From assembly GCF_018446385.1 (NCBI RefSeq), contig NC_055988.1:166740837-166804836 (forward strand): 64,000 nt of DNA, read 5' to 3'. Source of the stretch: Zingiber officinale (Eukaryota > Streptophyta > Magnoliopsida > Zingiberales > Zingiberaceae). The translations under genes were made by a program, and so were the position numbers. Positions 60,193 through 64,000 of this stretch are shown one piece after another. Every line of letters begins with the position of its first letter. Positions within the stretch are counted from its first letter, which is position 1. The notes below the pieces were generated by a model, which saw only the letters and a list, made by a program, of their open reading frames with translations, made no database searches and had not been told where the DNA came from.

Positions 60193-62016
60193 ATGGGTCG
60201 TAAAAAGGAGGGGAAAAAACCTACAGTTGAAGAGCTACAAGACTTAAATGAAGATAAGCTGCATGGAGGTATTGATGCAGAGCAACATGGACTTTCTAAT
60301 GAAGAAGAAGGTCTTGTAGATGTGCAAAAGAAGAAGAGAGGACCTACATTGATGGGTAAACTAACTGCAGCTGCAAGATGGGGCAAAAAAGCAAAGATTG
60401 ATTATGATAACATGGGAAGGCCAGCATACAATGCAAATGGAAGGGCTTTACAATCATACATTGGCTCTATTGCTAGATCTATGGTGCCAATTAATATAAA
60501 GTCCTGGCCTGATGTTCCAGAAAACATAAAACAAAAAGTTTGGGAAGAGATCTCTGTAAGTATAAGATTAGATTTTATATATTGTTCATTTAAATTTGTT
60601 AATTTAGTTTATACATAAAGTGTATATAACAGCAAGGGTTTAGATGCAATTCAACATCTTTGTATGCTAATGCTTGTTATACTACAAATGTCTTAAGGCT
60701 GAATTGCAAGTGTTCATTAACTGCAAAAATCTGTAATGCTTAACAGAAAGTATAATGCTTGTTATATAATTTTTTCGTAATGTCTGTTATATTGCAAGTG
60801 TCTTAATTATAACAGCAAGTGTTCATTAACAGCAAGTGCTTGTTAGACTGTAATGCTTATTATACAAATCTGTAATTGTATCAACATCTCTATAATGCTT
60901 GTTATACAAATCTTCATTACCTATATACAGATTTCAGCATGTCTTAATTACCTACTGTAATGCTTGTGAGTCTGTTGTAATATTTTTTTTAGTAGAATTA
61001 CTAGTAGAATTTAGTAGAAATCAGCATGTCTTAATAGTACCAACTAATATTTTTTTTTGCAGAATGTCTTCGAACTAGCTCCACAAAGTGAGACTACTGT
61101 AATGAGTTCAGCAGCTCAAAAGTGGCGAGATTTCAAAAACAAATTGACCAGCAGATTTGTATGGCCGAATAGGAAAAATCCTGAAAAGTTAATTTCTCCC
61201 CCAAGTCAGTATCAGCTCCTAATAACAGATTGGAAAGCATTTGTGGATGCGAGACTGGATCCATCATGGGAGGTATAATTTATAAATTGTCATGTTTTTT
61301 TTAAGAACTATTAATTTCCATACTTAAATAAAAAACATAATGATGTAGGTTATTCATGAAAAACAAAAAGAACGGACCATGCATTGTAAATATCACCATA
61401 GAATGTCTCGTAAGGGTTACATCGGCTTGGAGGCTGAAATGGTAAGATATATATGGAGTATTCTATTTGTTATTTTAAGTAAGTTTTTCATGTTCTTAAA
61501 CTGATGAATTTTGAATTGTAGAGAGAGAATAATATAATTGCTGAAGACGAGGAAGTTGATAGATCAGTGCTTTGGCGTAAAGCCCGGGAAGATAAATCTG
61601 GCAACATAACAAATGTGGAGACGTCAGAAGTTGCAGGAAAAATTGTAAATGTTTAGTTTTATTCAATATCCATATTGCCTAGATAAATAAAAATGTAGTT
61701 TTTGGATTGATTGTTATGTCTTCAATTGTAGGATGACTTGTTGGAAAAGAAAGAGAAAGGAGAGTTTAAATCTTCTGGAATGAATGATGTGCTAACCACT
61801 GCTTTAGGAAGCCAAGAACATTATGGAAGGGTTCGAGGTGTGGGAGGGTTCGTAAAACCTCAAGTCTACTTTAAAACTCCAAGAAAGAAGAGAGAATCAG
61901 TCCCAAACACTATGGCCGAAAACTTCAAAGAACAATTGGAAGAGACTAAGAGGTTAAAGGCTGAATTGGAGAAATTGAAAGCTCAACTTGCTAGTGTTAT
62001 GCCAGACAAATTTTGA
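60193..62016 (+). CDS. Plant transposase-24-like (Ptta/En/Spm) protein of the CACTA element
   Basis: Five exons (60193-60555, 61063-61272, 61349-61441, 61522-61644, 61732-62016), all phase 0 with GT-AG introns, give 357 residues from an ATG in MGRKKEGKKPTVEELQDLN. A Lys-rich start is followed by GRPAYNANGRALQSYIG, SWPDVPENIKQKVWEEI, AAQKWRDFKNKLTSRFV, then SVLWRKAREDKSG, and the diagnostic LTTALGSQEHYGRVRGVGGF with VYFKTP; a short coiled coil (EQLEETKRLKAELEKLKAQL) ends the protein. This order is that of the Transposase_24 family, a non-catalytic partner protein in CACTA elements, probably a binder of the subterminal repeats. No stop interrupts it, so it may still be expressed. Confidence 0.85.
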
Positions 62017-62133
62017 TTTACATGGGGTATGTTATGTCTAACTTACAATATTTGTTTGCATTTTAATATTTTATTTGGAACTTGCCCACACTTTGAAACA
62101 TTTCTAACCAAGTTATATAATCTTTGAGTGCAG

Positions 62134-63003
62134 TTATCTCTATAAATATTTGAGTGATGAAGACAGGGCTGATTATGTTTCATTTGTGGATCCCGGCAAC
62201 ATACCTACATGCCCACTTGGTAAAGATGGTCGTGACATATCACAACATATTGCCGATCAGTTGAAAGCAGTGTGTAGAGACAGCATCTGCCTCATCCCAT
62301 ACAACACTGGGTAATATTTTAATTATTTATCGATTCTTATTACATATTAGTCAATGTTATATTTTTATTTTTGCAGGTACCATTGGATCTTGACTATTGT
62401 CAATGAAGATAAAAATATGATATATTTATTGGACTCTATGTCTAATAGAAATCGAGACGATGCATGGAAAACTATGGTGACCAGGTAAGTAGTAGATTGT
62501 GTTGATTTTGAATGCATTCACTTATAAATATGAAAAATATAACTTTTTTACTTTTTAAAATGTAGTGGGGTCAAGATGTACAATGCCTCAAAAGGTATTG
62601 CTAAAGCACCAGGTTTTAAGCAATTGACGATATGTATTGTACATATATATTAACACATGAATGGATAGTTCTTATTATTTGGATTGTAATTGTTGCATTA
62701 CTTTTTTGATTACATTATAGGGTAATCTAAAACAAAGTGGTTCTGTTGAATGTGGATATTGTGTGATGAGGTACATGAAAGAGATAGTTGAATGTGAAAA
62801 TCCACAGTTAGAGAAGATGGTGAGTTTCTTCTTTATGATATATAATATATGAATGTAATGATTTTATAAATCTAATGCATTTTTGTATTTTTTTTACATA
62901 ATAGTTTGCAGGAACAATCAAGAATCAATATTACAACCAATCTCAATATGATGAAGTCAGAAGTGAATGGAGCGAATTTATCTACTCGTATCTAGATGTC
63001 TAA
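62134..63003 (+). CDS. Ulp1-like (peptidase C48) cysteine protease domain of the CACTA element
   Basis: Exon-like segments 62134-62310, 62377-62484, 62566 to about 62630, 62721-62819 and 62905-63003 carry a C48 fold: YLSDEDRADYVSFVDPG, then GYHWILTIV with the catalytic His, IYLLDSM with the Asp, and QSGSVECGYCVMRYMKEI with the oxyanion Gln and nucleophile Cys. The chain ends SEFIYSYLDV-TAA. Ulp1 proteases cleave SUMO-like proteins; plant transposons have captured the domain several times. The join to the gene before it passes a TGA at 62014, and the donor of the third segment is not a clean GT, so it may be a second gene, an alternative C terminus, or slightly decayed. All catalytic residues are present. 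Confidence 0.75.
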
Positions 63004-63234
63004 ATGAGTCGTGTAGGTTAGGATAAATATTTTATTTTACATTATGAATTTTTGGACATACATACTTGTGGATACACTTTTGGTTTGTGGATGTATTTTT
63101 TAGTTATGTTTGTGGAGTAATGGATATATATATACTTGTGGATTGATGGATAAATTTCTAGATTGTTATGGTATTTGTCATTTTGTTATATATATATATA
63201 TATTGTTTAATTTTGATGAAGTGAAAAATATATT

Positions 63235-63800
63235 TTTACTTCGTCACATTAAAATTGTGTCGAAGTCAAAGGTAACATTTACTTCACCACATTTAATAAT
63301 TGCGAAGTCGTATCTTATCAATTACTTCAGTATAATATAAAACAATGAAGTCTTGACAATCAATTACTTTGTTAATAAATATAAACTATGAAGTAACATA
63401 ATACCAACTACTTCGATTAATATAAAATATGGTGAAGTTATAGATTATATTTACTTCGCCAATCAATATAAACCGTGACGTTACATATCATCTATTACTT
63501 CAGCACATTACACAACCGATGAAGTAAAAGATACTATTTTACTTCGGCAATCCATTTAAATCATGCAGTTGTATATCATTTTTTACTTCGGCACTTTATA
63601 AAACGAACTAAGTAAAAGATGTTTTTTTACTTCAGCATTGGTCCAACTTTGAACCGGTTTTGCCTCCTTGAACCGGTCAAAGACTTCGCTTTTTTCTTGG
63701 ATACGACTTCGGTAATAGGATGAAGTAAAATATTACCCTATTACTTCACGTGCGTCTACTTCGGTAATTATCTATCTATGACTTCGGTGAATATACGAAG
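63235..63800. repeat. Right subterminal repeats of the CACTA element
   Basis: More than ten TTACTTCG-type words in both orientations fill the right end (for example TTTACTTCGGCAATC, CTTCGGTAATTATC). Their similarity to the left end defines the element together with the inverted repeats. Confidence 0.8.
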
Positions 63801-63827
63801 TAAAAAGCCATAATTCTACTAGTGGGT

Positions 63828-64000
63828 GCATACGTGTCCTCTGTCCTTTCCTAGGTATGCGGCTGTCAGAAAGCTTACCTGACCCATATCGCTACAGTCA
63901 AAGCATGCCCTTGATGGGACAGCAGAATCCCCTGTCACAAGATTTGGAGCATGGCACACACGTGAAACCTACCGGTTGTCAGAGAAAGGAGTCCCCTGTC
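63828..64000 (-). repeat. Second Tat-type LTR, right part, running off the window
   Basis: GCTTACCTGACCCATATCGC and GATGGGACAGCAGAA match the LTR of the 46.6 kb Tat element, continuing the LTR cut at 58557. The remainder lies beyond the window end. Confidence 0.8.

Larger units (their letters stand above)
58558..63824 (+). mobile_element. CACTA transposon (5,267 bp) with exact GGT duplication
   Basis: The ends CACTAGTAGAATT and AATTCTACTAGTG are perfect 13-bp inverted repeats, and GGT stands on both sides (58555-58557 and 63825-63827), the 3-bp duplication of CACTA elements. Many copies of TTTACTTCGGCA-like words lie in both subterminal regions. Inside are a transposase-24-like gene (60193-62016) and a Ulp1-like protease segment (62134-63003). 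I found no TNPD-type catalytic transposase, so the element probably depends on another copy for movement. A GC-rich, CT-rich leader-like segment (58920-59220) with repeated CATCTCC/CGTCTCC words precedes the genes. Intact ends and duplication suggest a fairly recent insertion into a Tat LTR. Confidence 0.93.

Overview
The window is plant nuclear DNA. Host genes have many short exons with GT-AG introns, LTR retroelements of the Ty3/gypsy Tat and Ty1/copia types, CACTA and hAT transposons and tRNA-like SINEs. A chloroplast WCRKC thioredoxin, a heavy-metal isoprenylated plant protein and an ATL RING protein confirm a land plant. The GC-rich 5' exons and the repeat sequences suggest a monocot, perhaps a Zingiberales (ginger-like) genome; that placement is inference from memory of similar repeats and is not proven here.

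Region by region: (1) 1-0.9 kb holds the 5'-truncated start of a Coa1/TIM21-like mitochondrial gene, followed by 3 kb of old repeats. (2) 4.2-5.8 kb holds an unrecognised spliced gene. (3) 7.0-8.5 kb holds a complete five-exon HIPP metallochaperone gene. (4) 11.2-18.1 kb (minus) is a mitochondrial MaoC-type 3-hydroxyacyl dehydratase gene of three exons, whose 6.3 kb first intron carries SINEs, a copia fossil and a 1 kb hAT element. (5) Starting 466 bp away on the other strand, 18.5-23.2 kb is a WCRKC thioredoxin gene with an 18-nt microexon and a SINE flanked by perfect 17-bp duplications. (6) 25.5-26.4 kb is an intronless ATL RING-H2 gene. (7) 29.0-39.6 kb (minus) is a complete ten-exon PIG-L gene (GPI-anchor de-N-acetylase), visible only by stitching exons of 45-161 nt; its large introns hold hAT-type elements. 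(8) 39.7-44.4 kb is gene-free, with tandem repeats and two GC-rich leader-like segments. (9) From 44.4 kb to the end lies a nest of transposons: copia fragments, one of them split by a 10.6 kb Tat element (46600-57243) with 854-bp LTRs and an exact ACCAC duplication; then LTR-like sequence entered by a second Tat LTR, itself split by a 5.27 kb CACTA element (58558-63824) with an exact GGT duplication.

The host genes do not form a pathway. Two encode mitochondrial proteins (Coa1-like, MaoC dehydratase), one a plastid redox protein, one an ER enzyme of GPI synthesis, one a membrane ubiquitin ligase and one a prenylated metal-binding protein. The head-to-head pair at 18 kb probably shares a promoter. 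The most unusual items are the CACTA element that carries a transposase-24-type gene plus a Ulp1-like protease but no recognisable catalytic transposase, and the Tat element with an opposite-strand, intron-bearing extra gene and six 64-bp tandem repeats.
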